Source: Lentinus brumalis
Lineage: Eukaryota > Basidiomycota > Agaricomycetes > Polyporales > Polyporaceae
Length of the DNA stretch: 64,000 bases
NCBI GenBank assembly: GCA_001792895.1
Contig: MARA01000021.1
Location: 620,001 to 684,000 of the forward strand
Direction: 5' to 3'
Position numbers and translations under genes: made by a program. Below, one piece after another: positions 44,599-54,901 of the stretch; the stretch's first letter is position 1, and each line of letters starts with the position of its first letter. The notes under the pieces were generated by a model that was not told where the DNA came from, searched no databases, and worked only from the letters and a program-made list of their open reading frames with translations.

Positions 44599-45486
44599 TC
44601 AGTTTGAACAGAAGGGGTCTGGTCCGTACTGATATGCTCCAACTCCTCCTTGGTACGAAGCTGAGGTAGCCCGATTTTGATAATAAGCTTCCCCGTGTGC
44701 GCGCATTCCGATAGGTCTGGCATATTCAGCACGGAATGAGTGAGCTGCCTCGCGAGATGGGAGCGGCCATTCGTCTTCTTCATCAATCAGTTCCTGGTCC
44801 GTCATGTCCCTGCGACATCTCTTCCTATCGACCCGGGGCTTAACGCGGTGGCGAGGCATCTCTCTTCCTCGAACGTGGGACTCGAAGTCTGTGTGTGTAG
44901 GAGGGCGTTGGATGCATTCCGTACTCGGAGGTGTGTGTACGCCCGGGGTAGTAGTTGTGGGGAAGAATGTGGGGTCCTGCGGAAAGCCTCTGAACATAGC
45001 ATCAGGCGGAAAGCCCGTCGCCTGTGCTTGCTCATCGACAGCCGAACCCTGCGAGTATATGGTAGAGTGCTGCTGGTACCCAGCGGAGTGTCCTGAGGCG
45101 TTGTACGTGTACGCGGCACGCTCAGGAGGCCCATGGGAGTACGGGGACGAGGCGAAGCGTTGTGGCTCGAGGGGAGGAGGGGAGATTGCATCGCGCCGGG
45201 CGGCTGAAGATGGCCAATCATGCCCCCCATTTGATACATTTGGAGGATATGCTGACGGCGGAGTGTATAGCGGCGATACGGGCGCATTGTTCCATGGATT
45301 GATGAAGTTTGGAGGCACTACGATGTCGTCTCGGCGAGATACCTGACTAGGGTACGGAGTGTGACTTGCACGAGCATCATGCTCATACTCCTCGACGGAC
45401 TGTGGAGGGGGCTGACTGCGATACGAAGAAGGATGAGACAGGTTGCCCTGGGATTGCTGGGCGCTGCTGAATCTCGTTCGGTCCAT
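44599..45486 (-). CDS. Disordered Tyr/Pro/Ser-rich orphan protein (array member 4)
   Basis: 295-aa single coding exon starting MDRTRFSSAQQSQGNLSHP. It is strongly enriched in Tyr, Pro, Ser, Gln and His. The motif VSRRDDIVVPPNFINPW at about residue 50 resembles the DDLVIP motif of array member 1. A basic segment (PRHRVKPRVDRKRCRRD) precedes an acidic one (ELIDEEDEWPLP), followed by Tyr-rich repeats (GEAYYQNR, GGVGAYQYG). A leader intron (gtgcga...gtgcag) lies at about 45545-45600 and TATATAAG at 45670-45678. Its composition is prion-like or adhesive-protein-like. Function not inferable. Confidence 0.55.
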   Translation of the reverse strand: MDRTRFSSAQQSQGNLSHPSSYRSQPPPQSVEEYEHDARASHTPYPSQVSRRDDIVVPPNFINPWNNAPVSPLYTPPSAYPPNVSNGGHDWPSSAARRDAISPPPLEPQRFASSPYSHGPPERAAYTYNASGHSAGYQQHSTIYSQGSAVDEQAQATGFPPDAMFRGFPQDPTFFPTTTTPGVHTPPSTECIQRPPTHTDFESHVRGREMPRHRVKPRVDRKRCRRDMTDQELIDEEDEWPLPSREAAHSFRAEYARPIGMRAHGEAYYQNRATSASYQGGVGAYQYGPDPFCSN

Positions 45487-45669
45487 GTTGTATGCGGGGG
45501 TTGGTGAGTAGAAGAATATGAGAGGGACGCTGCTGGAGCATTATTTCACTGCACGATTAGTACAAGAACGCCATCAAGTTCCGGCTAAGTGTCGCACCTT
45601 AAGATGAGGATTAAGCTTGTCGTGTGGTACGACGTGGACGTTGTTGCACGACTATGGCCAGTCGCAATC

Positions 45670-45678
45670 CTTATATAC
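45670..45678 (-). promoter_or_regulatory. TATA box of array member 4
   Basis: The minus strand reads TATATAAG, followed by a leader intron and the ATG at 45486. Confidence 0.6.
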
Positions 45679-47632
45679 TCTGACGGGAATGGAAGCGGAC
45701 CACGAGCACAGGCTCTGACAACGCCGAGGCCGACGGGGTCGGGAGTAGAGACCGAGGCGGGGAGAGTCTCCACTGGGGATACCGGTCAATACACAATAGT
45801 ACGGCTCGGGGTGGCCGGAGCTGTACCGACGTGGCGAGACCCAGAGCGACCTCACGAAGCGTATGTCAGTCAACGAGCAACCATGCACAATGAGAGTAGT
45901 CCGTGAACCTGTTGACTTCGCCGGACTCCGACCAGGTCATAACGGGCGAGAAGCAAGGTGTGGCGGGAGCGCCCATGGCGGCGCCATGTACATAGCGTTC
46001 TCGGTGTGTTCAGGGCAAGTACATCGGATCACTTGCGGGTGTCATAAGCCCGGCTTGAGGAAACTCCAGCCCTAGAAGTACTGCTGCGACTGCTTATGTC
46101 GAATTGCAACGCCTGTGGCGAACTGGCGCGACCGCAAAATGATGATGCACACACTGCGGCCGCTAGCAAATTCGGATGTCCGGCAACTCAATCATTACGC
46201 TTTGGCTGTGCGTTGTGGGTGAGTTACGAGGCACCGTCGTGCTAGTGTAGGCGTCTTACCACTCTGATGACCATTCAAAATAATCCACCGGACTCTCAGT
46301 AACGGAAGCTCCTTCGTTTGAGTCTTGACTAGGTTCAGAGTATCCCGCGACTCCGAGTCATAAATCGACAGCGCCGGGAGGCAGGCGTCCTAGTATCAGT
46401 CTATCTTCGGGAGCAAGTGAGTTATCGACCTAATCTAGCATCTTGTGGCTTGAGAAGACGTATACTCCCCGGATCATGTTGGACTCACTGCCGCTTGTAG
46501 CGCCGACGGCGCTCTGAATCGGCCTCGAGGCTACTCACCATCACCAATATTTCGATGACATGCGCCAGCAGCACCGACTCTCCGTCGTGATGCCTACCCA
46601 CGTTAGGAACCTTCCTCACAAGAGCAACAGGTCTTCTCCAGTATGGGTGGACCCACATAGATACACTTCAAGTGTGCGTTCTGAAGACACGCTCCTCACG
46701 TATGGTGGTTGTTCTGTGGGTGCCCATATCGTGCTAACCATATCTGTCAGTTGTAGCACCCTCCTAGACATAAGATACCAGTTTTCTTTCTGCATGGCTG
46801 CGGTATAAATGCTCAATGTCGACCGGGGGATAGAGTACCAGACCCACATTCTGCTCATCGCCCTACACCAAGTTACAACCTAGACGATCTACCGCTGAAG
46901 ATGTGTCACTGGCGTCGGTGCGCCTGCTTGCTCTATTGCTCACCTCAGATGGTCCTTGCTCACATCTTCCTGTCAGAGTCCGGAACTACTACAGACGTTG
47001 CCGCCACTACCTCGACCTGGTACGTCGATGACCCGTCTGCGTCTGCGTCACCTTCCCGGCTGACCCGTGCCCTATAGCCTGATGAAATGGTACGTATCTC
47101 GACGTCAGCCGTCGCTCTCGCAAGTGCTGACCCGCGTTCGAAACAGATCCAGTGCGATGATCGCCACTGCAAGTTCAGTGACAGGCACCCGCCCGACTGC
47201 CGCGGCGCGCGCTGCATCCAGACATGCTGGCAGTAGTGCGTCTCTCATACTTCATATGCAACTGTGGCGTTCTGACTGGTACCTCTCGGCATTCTTACTT
47301 TCAGTCGTCAGTTCCCGCAGCAGTACGGTAAGTCATTATCGCTGAACCTCCGGCACGTCATGCCCATCTGACGAATGCGTTCTGCAGAGCCGGTCATAGA
47401 CGGGTACTGTTCGACGTGTATCATCATGGGACACGTTAACTGAGCGAGCGCTTCTCGATGACCACGTCTCTTCTTGTTCTCTCGTCTGATGTACTCATTT
47501 ACATCGTGGTCACCATGTATACCCAAGATGCTCTACGTATCACTATATGCCATACCCTAGCTTCTATACGATCTATTTAACTCCGACGTTCGACGTTACT
47601 CGGAGAAGGGAGGAGTCTCGTTCCAAACCTAG
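45679..47632. other. About 2 kb without a convincing gene
   Basis: Short frames occur on both strands (for example plus 45589-45906, minus 46960-47217), but none has a coherent model. It may contain decayed relatives of the flanking array. Confidence 0.35.
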
Positions 47633-48424
47633 CTACCAGTACGTGCTAACCTGCATGAACCGGGGTGGCGGCTGATACAACACGATGGGCCCGGGAGTAG
47701 GACGGTACTGCATAAAACACCATCCTGTAATGTGCCAGTTGCACGCATGGGGGCCTTGCATACAGTAGGGACAGGGCAGCTTGACTTCGTAGGCGGATGG
47801 TATGCCATAGGGCGGCACGGACCAGGGGACATACGACACGGGCTGTGGGTATGCATCTGGGATGCTTTGGCGCCACCACGACCCACCACGGTATGATGCG
47901 TCTCTGTATCCGCTCGAGTCAGAGCTTTCCCCGAAGCTCTCTGCGGGCTGAGCCCAGTTGGTAGTCTCTCGGGAGGGAGTGCCAACAGCTTGGGCGCTGT
48001 GGTGCGTTTCCGCGTCCATGTGAGCGGCAGGCTGTGCCAGCGGAGGAGATGGGAGCCATTGAGGACCGCCGTGGTCGTGATGAGTGACAACGACGTTGGG
48101 CGTATAGCCTGAGGCGGGATACCACCCGTGCATATACACATGCACGTTGACGTTAGGCGGTGGACGTCCGTCGGGCGCTCTGGGCCCGGCCTGGCCATGA
48201 ACAGCGGCCGGCGCCGTCATCCCTCCGAACCCCGCTGAGACTCCTCCCGGAGTGCTTGGTCCGTTTGGCAAAGAGGAGGGCTGCTGAGTGTCTGGCTGCG
48301 GGGGCATCATGACGTTGCCGCCCGGTAGGAGAGGCGCGTTGAACCCGGGCTGCTGCAGTGGCTCGAGCAGGCTCTCCCCTCGCTTGGACGCTCTGCGGCG
48401 CAGTGGCGATAAGTTCAACCTCAT
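47633..48424 (-). CDS. Disordered orphan protein with C-terminal Cys-rich motif (array member 5)
   Basis: Starts MRLNLSPLRRRASKRGESLL (263 aa). The open frame extends to 48829, but a leader intron (gtgagtgcc...tatactcag) ends just before the ATG at 48424. The N-terminus is basic. The centre is Pro/Gly/Gln-rich with VHVYMHGWYPASGYTP and Tyr/Trp/Ser-rich stretches. The C-terminus has CPYCMQGPHACNWHITGWC, a four-Cys/two-His cluster that could bind metal. A TTTATAAG element lies at 48619-48626. No family was recognised. Confidence 0.55.
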   Translation of the reverse strand: MRLNLSPLRRRASKRGESLLEPLQQPGFNAPLLPGGNVMMPPQPDTQQPSSLPNGPSTPGGVSAGFGGMTAPAAVHGQAGPRAPDGRPPPNVNVHVYMHGWYPASGYTPNVVVTHHDHGGPQWLPSPPLAQPAAHMDAETHHSAQAVGTPSRETTNWAQPAESFGESSDSSGYRDASYRGGSWWRQSIPDAYPQPVSYVPWSVPPYGIPSAYEVKLPCPYCMQGPHACNWHITGWCFMQYRPTPGPIVLYQPPPRFMQVSTYW

Positions 48425-48923
48425 TCCGGGACGTGTTCTCTGAGTATACGTTAGATACTGGTTCTTAAATTTCTGGGTATGTTGTCGACAGGCACTCACT
48501 GTCAGAGTAATGCCAAATCCTGAGCGTGCGCGACGGGCGGACCGTGACTTGTGATCGGTTATCGCAGAGTGCAGGACACTGGGGATGGAGCACCATCTGT
48601 CAGCCGTGACAGCTGTACTTATAAAAGGACAAGAGGAGGACTGGTGTTGTGATGCGCAAGTCCGGCATATTCGCGCGGGCATGGGGCGCGAGTTGCTCGC
48701 GGTCGGAAGAGGCGAGAGGCGGCCGGCGCTACTCGTTGCAGCAAACGGCTCAGTGCATGCTGTCAGCATGGTTCCCATAGTGGTCCTAGCCTTACCCCCG
48801 GTAAGGGAGTCTCGTACAAAGTCTATCATTCAGGTACAAGTGTCCGGCTATAGATCCCAAATCATGTATTCGGACAAAGTAAGTACTGTACTCTACACAG
48901 TTCCGCTGCGTATCACCACGACA

Positions 48924-49655
48924 CTACACCACATCGCACAAAGGGCACCCATAGACCGGTCCCCACTCCGGGATGTTGAACTGCACGTGTCTGTGTTTGG
49001 AGCACAGCGCCTGGATTGACCTGCGATGACATCGCGTCGGGTCGGGCCCGGTCCCCTCCGCGCCACATGGAACCCAGCCTTCCATCGGGATCGAATGGGT
49101 TGCATGTGCTCGAGGGGAGGGCGGAGGCGAGAGAGACGGGATGGGTTCGCGGGGCTGTCCCAGCTCGGGGAGCCAGAAGGTCGGAGGGCTGTCCGGCCGG
49201 TCCTGGTACTGGTACTGGCCGGCGAGTGGTAGGCTGTGGCGAGTGTAGGGAGTTGGGGTACGCGGGAGAGAACTTCCATCGTAGGAAACGGGATCGCTCG
49301 CGGGGTTGTTCTGGGAGTGGATGGGGTCTAGGGAGAGCCGGCATTCGAGAGAGTCGCCACACGGAGTTTGAGCGCGATGGAGGCCTCCCTGCTCTATGTC
49401 CAAGGGCGGTAGAGCGTGCGCGGGGAGCAGTCGGTCTCGACGGGCGAGATGCTCATTGTCGTAGGACATGGTCTCGTCATAAGATGCTTCCGATGGCGGC
49501 GGATAATCCCACTGGCTTTCCGCCGGCCACCGCGACAGCAGATGAGGAGTGTGCAAATGCTGTGTCTCGATGATCGGAGTAGGTGTTCTTGTAGACGTTC
49601 GCACCACAACCATAGACGTGAATTGACGGGTCTCGAGTACGTATTCGTGGCTCAT
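48924..49655 (-). CDS. Disordered orphan protein with C-terminal CxxC motif (array member 6)
   Basis: Starts MSHEYVLETRQFTSMVVVRT (243 aa). A leader intron (gtcagtcta...ttcctctcag, about 49671-49721) sets this ATG over the longer frame from 49760. Pro/Ser/Tyr-rich middle. The end reads CHRRSIQALCSKHRHVQFN and then WGPVYGCPLCDVV, a Cys/His arrangement suggestive of zinc binding. TATATAAG lies at 49778-49786. The start resembles array member 7, which also shares the upstream DNA. No family was recognised. Confidence 0.55.
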   Translation of the reverse strand: MSHEYVLETRQFTSMVVVRTSTRTPTPIIETQHLHTPHLLSRWPAESQWDYPPPSEASYDETMSYDNEHLARRDRLLPAHALPPLDIEQGGLHRAQTPCGDSLECRLSLDPIHSQNNPASDPVSYDGSSLPRTPTPYTRHSLPLAGQYQYQDRPDSPPTFWLPELGQPREPIPSLSPPPSPRAHATHSIPMEGWVPCGAEGTGPDPTRCHRRSIQALCSKHRHVQFNIPEWGPVYGCPLCDVV

Positions 49656-49777
49656 AGTGCAGAAATATGTCTGAGAGGAAACGTAAGATGCTAGCGAGTA
49701 GACTTTGGAAGATAGACTGACCTCAGGGTACGCTGGGTATGAGCGAGGCGGTTGGGACAAGGAATCTCCTGTAGCGT

Positions 49778-49786
49778 CTTATATAC
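49778..49786 (-). promoter_or_regulatory. TATA box of array member 6
   Basis: The minus strand reads TATATAAG, followed within about 60 bp by a leader intron. Confidence 0.6.
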
Positions 49787-50210
49787 ATCCCAGTATAGTG
49801 CTGTTGCGAAAATGTTAGCATCCGTGCAGCACTACCCAACGAGCACAGAAGCCTGGGGGCGAACGTCTGGCTTTGACAAGGCGGGTGGGCGGTATCGTCA
49901 TAGCGACTTCAAGTTCGATCCCGTGTGCGTCGGGAGCGGAGGTGGCGAAGCTAGTAGTAGCAGACAGCAACAATATCTGCGCATCCCGTATTTCTTGTTC
50001 AGTATGTGTTGTAATCGAGGGACTTCTGGAGGCTGGGACGTGGTACCAAAGACTGCAAGTTGGCACCGTCCAGCACATCCGATGTGACAGGCGGTACAGA
50101 CGTTGGCGCTAGGATTCGTTTGTGTGCAACCCCGCTCAGTAAAGAGTATCCAGACAGCTGTCAGTATCATGCAGCGTACTATAGCTGATAGAGACCATCA
50201 CGTACGAAGA

Positions 50211-50483
50211 TCAGTTACGTGGTGGTGGTAGTAGTGGAGAAGCCAGATCCGGACAGACGCTCAGTATGACGCGCGGCCAGGCGCGCCTCCACTTTCGCAA
50301 CGTCGTCCTCTTATAACAACCACGCTGCAGGGCCTCTGCTGCACTGTCTGCCACAGTCAAGTACTCTGCTAGGCGTAGATATGCCTCGAAACCTCTCTCC
50401 TGCGCTGTTCGACCGACGACACTGTTGTACATAGGAAGTTTGTGTTGCATGATCACTACCGCGGTCACATCGACAGCCGCCAC
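50211..50483 (-). other. Short minus ORF in the duplicated upstream region
   Basis: A 90-codon frame (MAAVDVTAVVIMQHKLPMYN...) contains ERGFEAYLRLAEYLTVADSA. Its start overlaps DNA that is repeated near 52.25 kb, where the corresponding frame is not preserved. It may be an exon or chance. Confidence 0.25.
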
Positions 50484-50510
50484 ACTTGTGCTACGTGTAG
50501 AGTACTAGTA

Positions 50511-51671
50511 CTAGTACATCCAGCTTGACCGACCGGCGCAGCCGGGTGTCCAAGTCGTCGACTCTGCGCCATCTCCTCCCATGCCACACTCCAGTGCTTC
50601 CCCGTCCCCGTATTCCTGACGTGCACTAGAAGTTCCCTCAGGCCATGGCCACTGCTCACCCCGTGTTCCCCAGTCCGGCCTCAGGCGAGCAGGCGTCCGA
50701 CTCCGGCAGGGCTCAGGCATGTACCCATCAGAAGGCGCAGGAGGGAGAGGGAGCGAGTCGGACGGCAGGACCTCGCCAGTGGACAAGCAAACGATAGCCG
50801 GGCTGCCCGGTCTGGGTCTGGGTCTGGGAAGAGCGGGGTCGCTGGAGCCGTCGAGCGGCACCCACTGACTAGTACTAGTACTGGCCGAGTATGGATTTGG
50901 GGTGTCCTCTCCTGCACTCGCAGTGCAATAGCCTGGGTCGAGGGAGATGGATGGCTGAGTCTGGTAGGAGTGGTAGAACTGGTAGCCGGAGTCGGTTGAC
51001 GCGCCGTACCCAGGCTGGCAGTGGTTCTGTCTTTCCTCCGACCGCGACGGCATCTCGGGGTACGGTACGGACCCAGGCGGTGGTAGGAACGGCTCGCTTG
51101 GAGGAGGAGAGAAAGACTGCCAGTGGCGGGGTTCAACGACCTCTGCCCGCAAATCGTCGGCGATCGAAGGGTAAGACTGCGAGGAGGATGGACTGTTACG
51201 GGGCGGACTGTGCCAGGGAGTGCCCGCACGCATGGGACCTCGGTCGTTCTCCTCTGCCACGGGCACGAATATTGCAGGTTGAGCTCCGTAAACCATGGGT
51301 AGCTCTGGGGAGAAGTTGTACTGGCGGGAGCTGATAGCGTGGCGCTGGGTGACATCGTACACGTAGTGTCCGTCTTCTGCGGGGAGAGGACGAGGGTAGA
51401 GCAGCGGAGCGCAGTTACCGAGGTGCACAGAGTCGTCGGCGGTATGCGATGCGTAGAAAGGCGACCGGAGGATATCGTCGTCAGCTTGCCAGTGGAAGGG
51501 TGCGCGGCCGGCCGCGAGCCCGTGGGGAGGAGTCGACGTCGGAGGAAGGTAATCCCCCGCTGCGACGGCCCGCAAATGTACGACCGTTTTTGTGACAGTC
51601 CAGGTATACGTGGATGGTCCTGGCTCAACGCGAACTGTACGACGCCTCTCGGATATTGTCTCGCACTGCAT
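50511..51671 (-). CDS. Disordered Pro/Ser/Tyr-rich orphan protein (array member 7)
   Basis: 386-aa frame starting MQCETISERRRTVRVEPGPS. The first 35 residues (RTVRVEPGPSTYTWTVTKTV) look ordered and resemble the start of array member 6. The remainder is rich in Pro, Ser, Tyr and acidic residues with little predicted order and no Cys cluster. Upstream DNA is a diverged copy of that of array member 6, but the TATATAAG is replaced by a weaker TTTATTTAG-like sequence near 51826. Leader splicing is therefore uncertain. No family was recognised. Confidence 0.5.
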   Translation of the reverse strand: MQCETISERRRTVRVEPGPSTYTWTVTKTVVHLRAVAAGDYLPPTSTPPHGLAAGRAPFHWQADDDILRSPFYASHTADDSVHLGNCAPLLYPRPLPAEDGHYVYDVTQRHAISSRQYNFSPELPMVYGAQPAIFVPVAEENDRGPMRAGTPWHSPPRNSPSSSQSYPSIADDLRAEVVEPRHWQSFSPPPSEPFLPPPGSVPYPEMPSRSEERQNHCQPGYGASTDSGYQFYHSYQTQPSISLDPGYCTASAGEDTPNPYSASTSTSQWVPLDGSSDPALPRPRPRPGSPAIVCLSTGEVLPSDSLPLPPAPSDGYMPEPCRSRTPARLRPDWGTRGEQWPWPEGTSSARQEYGDGEALECGMGGDGAESTTWTPGCAGRSSWMY

Positions 51672-52430
51672 CGCTGTGGCGAGTATGTCTCGGGGACATG
51701 ACTGTCAGACAACGAGCGCGGGAGTACTGCATAAGAACAAGGCTTACCGCAAGGTACGATGCAAGGTATGGGCGGAGTGACGGACGTAAGTACTCTATCG
51801 CATGTCTTAAGTATCTCCCTCCTAAATAAAGAGCTCAGCACTGAGCAGGTCAGCATCAGTGAAACTTCGCCCTGTGAGCACGGAGGTCTTGCGGCGAGCC
51901 TCCGGCTTCGACGCGGCGGGCGGGCGGTATCGTCATAGCGACGTCGAGACCGCACTGGTCGGGTTGCATGCAGGAGAAGTAGCGAACAATACCAGCACGT
52001 CGTTCAAGGATCCCGCTCAGCACCCGGAGGCCCACAGAGGCCCACGGACTTCCGTCACGGCCGCAACGTAGTGCGTAGGACCTGGCTGGTCAAGCACGTT
52101 GATGTCGGTAGACATGACTCCAGGATTAGGCTCGTAAGCTACTTCATGCATCAGAAATGTTACCTCGTTATGCTCTGTAGCGTACGAGAGTCCGAGAGCC
52201 CAGTACGCGAGGGATCGTGGTGGTCATGGTGGCGAGCGAACCTGGAAACTGGACAGACGCTCAGCATGCCCCGGGCGGCTCCGCTCTCGCAAAGTTGTCG
52301 TCTTACAATTGCAACTCCGCTGGCCTCTGCAGCACTTCCTCCTATCCTACCACTGCCAGCTATCACTCCAACGCTCTGCTGCACTGTCCTGGCTTGTCTG
52401 GCTCTGGCGGCTACTCCCGGAATTCAATGG

Positions 52431-52856
52431 ACCGACCTGACATGCTTCTCGGACGCTGCCACGTAGCCAGTACAGCCGACTTCCGACTGTGACACCGTGT
52501 TGGCTGCGAGCCGTTGACCTCTTGTGGACACGAAAGGGCTCCATGAGGACTGATCAGGAGGGAACGCAAGGTATGGAAGGGTCGATATGTGGAGTTGCGG
52601 GACCGTGAAGAGGACATACACCCCCTGACGTCTGCCTCATCGGATCCTCACGCTATATTCGCTTGCTCCTCCTACTGCTACGCATCTCGACTGCGCGACT
52701 TTTTTGGGTGACCTCAGGCAGGCGACACGTTTCCGCCCTGCTCTGCTCTCGCGACAACTCTTCACTCTAGCCGGTTCAGTAGACGGTCGACATCGCAAGC
52801 AGCGCGCTGCATCGCCGTGATAGTCTGGAGAGATAGCAATCGGGGGGAAGTGGATT
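52431..52856. other. Intergenic DNA
   Basis: Only short shadow frames are seen; no signal was recognised. Confidence 0.4.
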
Positions 52857-53540
52857 GTCAATGTGAGTGCGTGCTGCGGGGGAGGTCGCACAGTCCGTTT
52901 CTCCTCTGACTCTCGGACGGACGGACGGAAGGTTCTGCTTGTGTGCGTCGCTTCCCGACGTCTCACGGCTACTTACCGCGAAGACTCTATACTCCAGGCT
53001 ACGTCGCGTCTCTATTCGCGCTCCATATGTTCCGAACCTGCAGTCTTCGCCGCATATAGGACTCCAACCCGGCGTTGAGCACACCTCGGATGGTCGATGG
53101 CGGGTCCTCGCTGCTACGTGATGTGGCCTCTCGCCAGCCGGTCAATCGTCAAGGTGAGTGCATATTCCAGGGGAGATCGCATAGTACGTCTCCCCTGACT
53201 ATCGCACCAAAGGCCCTGCCTCCTGCATGCTTCGACACGTCACACGACTGGTACCCACGACCTGCTGTTATCGCTTCTCGCTACGCCAGTCCAACACTCT
53301 TCTCACCGGATTTCGAGCACACTTCGGATCGTCCGCGCAGGACCTATCTGCTATCGTATTCTGACCTCCGGCGGCTTCATCGTCAAGATGAGCGCATGCA
53401 CTAGGGGAGGGCGCGCAATCCGTCTCCCATGACTCTGGCTCGAAGGTCTTGCCTGCTGCGCACTCGAGACGTCAATATACAATTGTCCACGGACCTACGG
53501 CTACTGCTTCTCGCTATGTAGGACAGCCCAAGACCAGCAA
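52857..53540. repeat. Three degenerate tandem repeats of about 230-290 bp
   Basis: Units begin with GTCAA[TGA]-TGAG-[TC]GC at 52857, 53148 and 53382. Each has a GGGGAG-[GA]-[TG]CGC segment about 20 bp in, followed by a pyrimidine-rich stretch with CTCTGACT or CCCTGACT or CCATGACT. The third unit is cut off near the fold-back element at 53575. Confidence 0.65.
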
Positions 53541-53574
53541 CTCTAGCGTTTTTCGCACGCGAGAAGACCCCGCT

Positions 53575-53855
53575 CACGACGGGCAGTGGCGCCTGGTTAG
53601 GGTCCGGAACAGGCTTGTAACAGGACCTGAACTGGACTCCTGTTCAGGTCCTGGTTACAAGGCTAGTTCAGGTCCGCGATGCCGGGTAAGCTAAGTAAGT
53701 TGAACACACTTACTGTGCCTTTCGGAGCTTAAACCCATTTGTATCCGGCGCTCGGGACCCGAACCAGCCTTGTAACCAGGACCTGAACAGGAGTCCAGTT
53801 CAGGTCCTGTTACAAGCCTGTTCCGGACACTAACCAGGCGCCACTGCCCGTCGTG
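53575..53855. repeat. Nested fold-back (inverted-repeat) element
   Basis: The arm at 53575-53675 and the arm at 53755-53855 are reverse complements with few mismatches, separated by 79 bp. Each arm itself contains an inner hairpin: cttgtaacaggacctgaac pairs with gttcaggtcctggttacaag around a nine-base loop. As a result the frames read GQWRLV...RNRLVTGPELDS on both strands. The structure could be a fold-back transposon remnant or a hairpin-RNA locus. Confidence 0.9.
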
Positions 53856-54901
53856 GCTGATATCGTTGCTGCTGCCGTACTTCCGGAACATGTCTCGCCG
53901 TTTGGTGTTTGGTGGAAACCTCGTCTGGATGTCTCTCGTCTCACTTTGCGGCGCTGTATCCCTATACAAGGCCCTCTACGCATTGATCAGCACACTGCTC
54001 GCGGCCACAGCCGGGCGGTCATCGCATATAGTTGTCTCGCGCTCTCTGGAGGCCATCCAGCAAGCGCGACTCCGACTCAGAGGTTCCTTCTCGCAGACTT
54101 ACTCCCAAGGACTCACCGCGGACCCTTCGCAGGACCATCGATATCGATATCCATCCCGCCACACCCGCCGCGCAATCCACACTTGCAGCCTGCAGCCTAT
54201 CCGCGCGCGCTGAAGACGGGGCCCCGCCCAGGGTGCGCCGATCCACCACTGTCCACTGTCCACTGTCTCGTTCTCGAACACCGCCCTGTCTATCATCGAC
54301 TCTGTGTCTGTGTCTGTGAGTGCGTGTATGCGCCACTGGCATCTCCTGCGCGTATCACCACTGACCGCTTGACCAGTTCGCCTGCAGGACGATCCGTTCT
54401 CTACAAGATAGAAGATGGAAGATCTGTGAGCAAGCTGCGTCGATCCGATTTCTGAATTCCGATATCCGTCGGCGTGCGTGTGCATCAGGAGGCGTTTGCA
54501 GGTGGCCGCGCTGGGTGCTGGAGCCTGGGAGTGCGCCGAACGAGCTAGTCCAGTTGATCCGCACGGGGCTATCCTCCCAGGGCCGACGGCTGCTGAGGCG
54601 CCCTTGTGTCGGTCGCGCAGTCTGGAGCCGTGGTCCCGATTGCCCTCACAGTCCGTGCAGAGGCGGAGGCTTGGAGACGTAGGCGTAGACTGCAGCAGCA
54701 GGACTGCGAATTTGTAGATGGCCGCCGAAAACAAGACTCCAGCGCGGCATCCGAGGATATTCCCGAGTGGCTCGCGTCTCCGGCGTCAAGATCGCGAGCC
54801 ACCCATCATTGTGTTCGTGTTCGTTCGCGCCTCCCGCCACCACCACCACCACCACTCACACCACTTTGTCCTCTCTCCCCGTCAGTATTCACAGCACACC
54901 T
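53856..54901. other. Region with overlapping weak ORFs
   Basis: Plus frames (53853-54455, 54606-55046) and minus frames (54099-54734) overlap. None has a domain. The last 70 bp before 54902 (CCA repeats, pyrimidine tract) look like the leader of the next gene. Confidence 0.35.

Larger units (their letters stand above)
49845..52430. repeat. Tandem duplication, period about 2.0 kb, upstream of array members 6 and 7
   Basis: The string ggcggtatcgtcatagcgac at about 49889 recurs at about 51924. The string gacagacgctcag recurs at 50252 and 52252. Offsets of 2.00-2.04 kb over about 0.5 kb show that the promoter-side DNA of the two adjacent genes is duplicated and diverged. Confidence 0.8.

Noticed and set aside
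39972..51671. Mating-type or pheromone cluster
   Set aside because: No homeodomain, seven-helix receptor or short CaaX-ending precursor was found among the frames.
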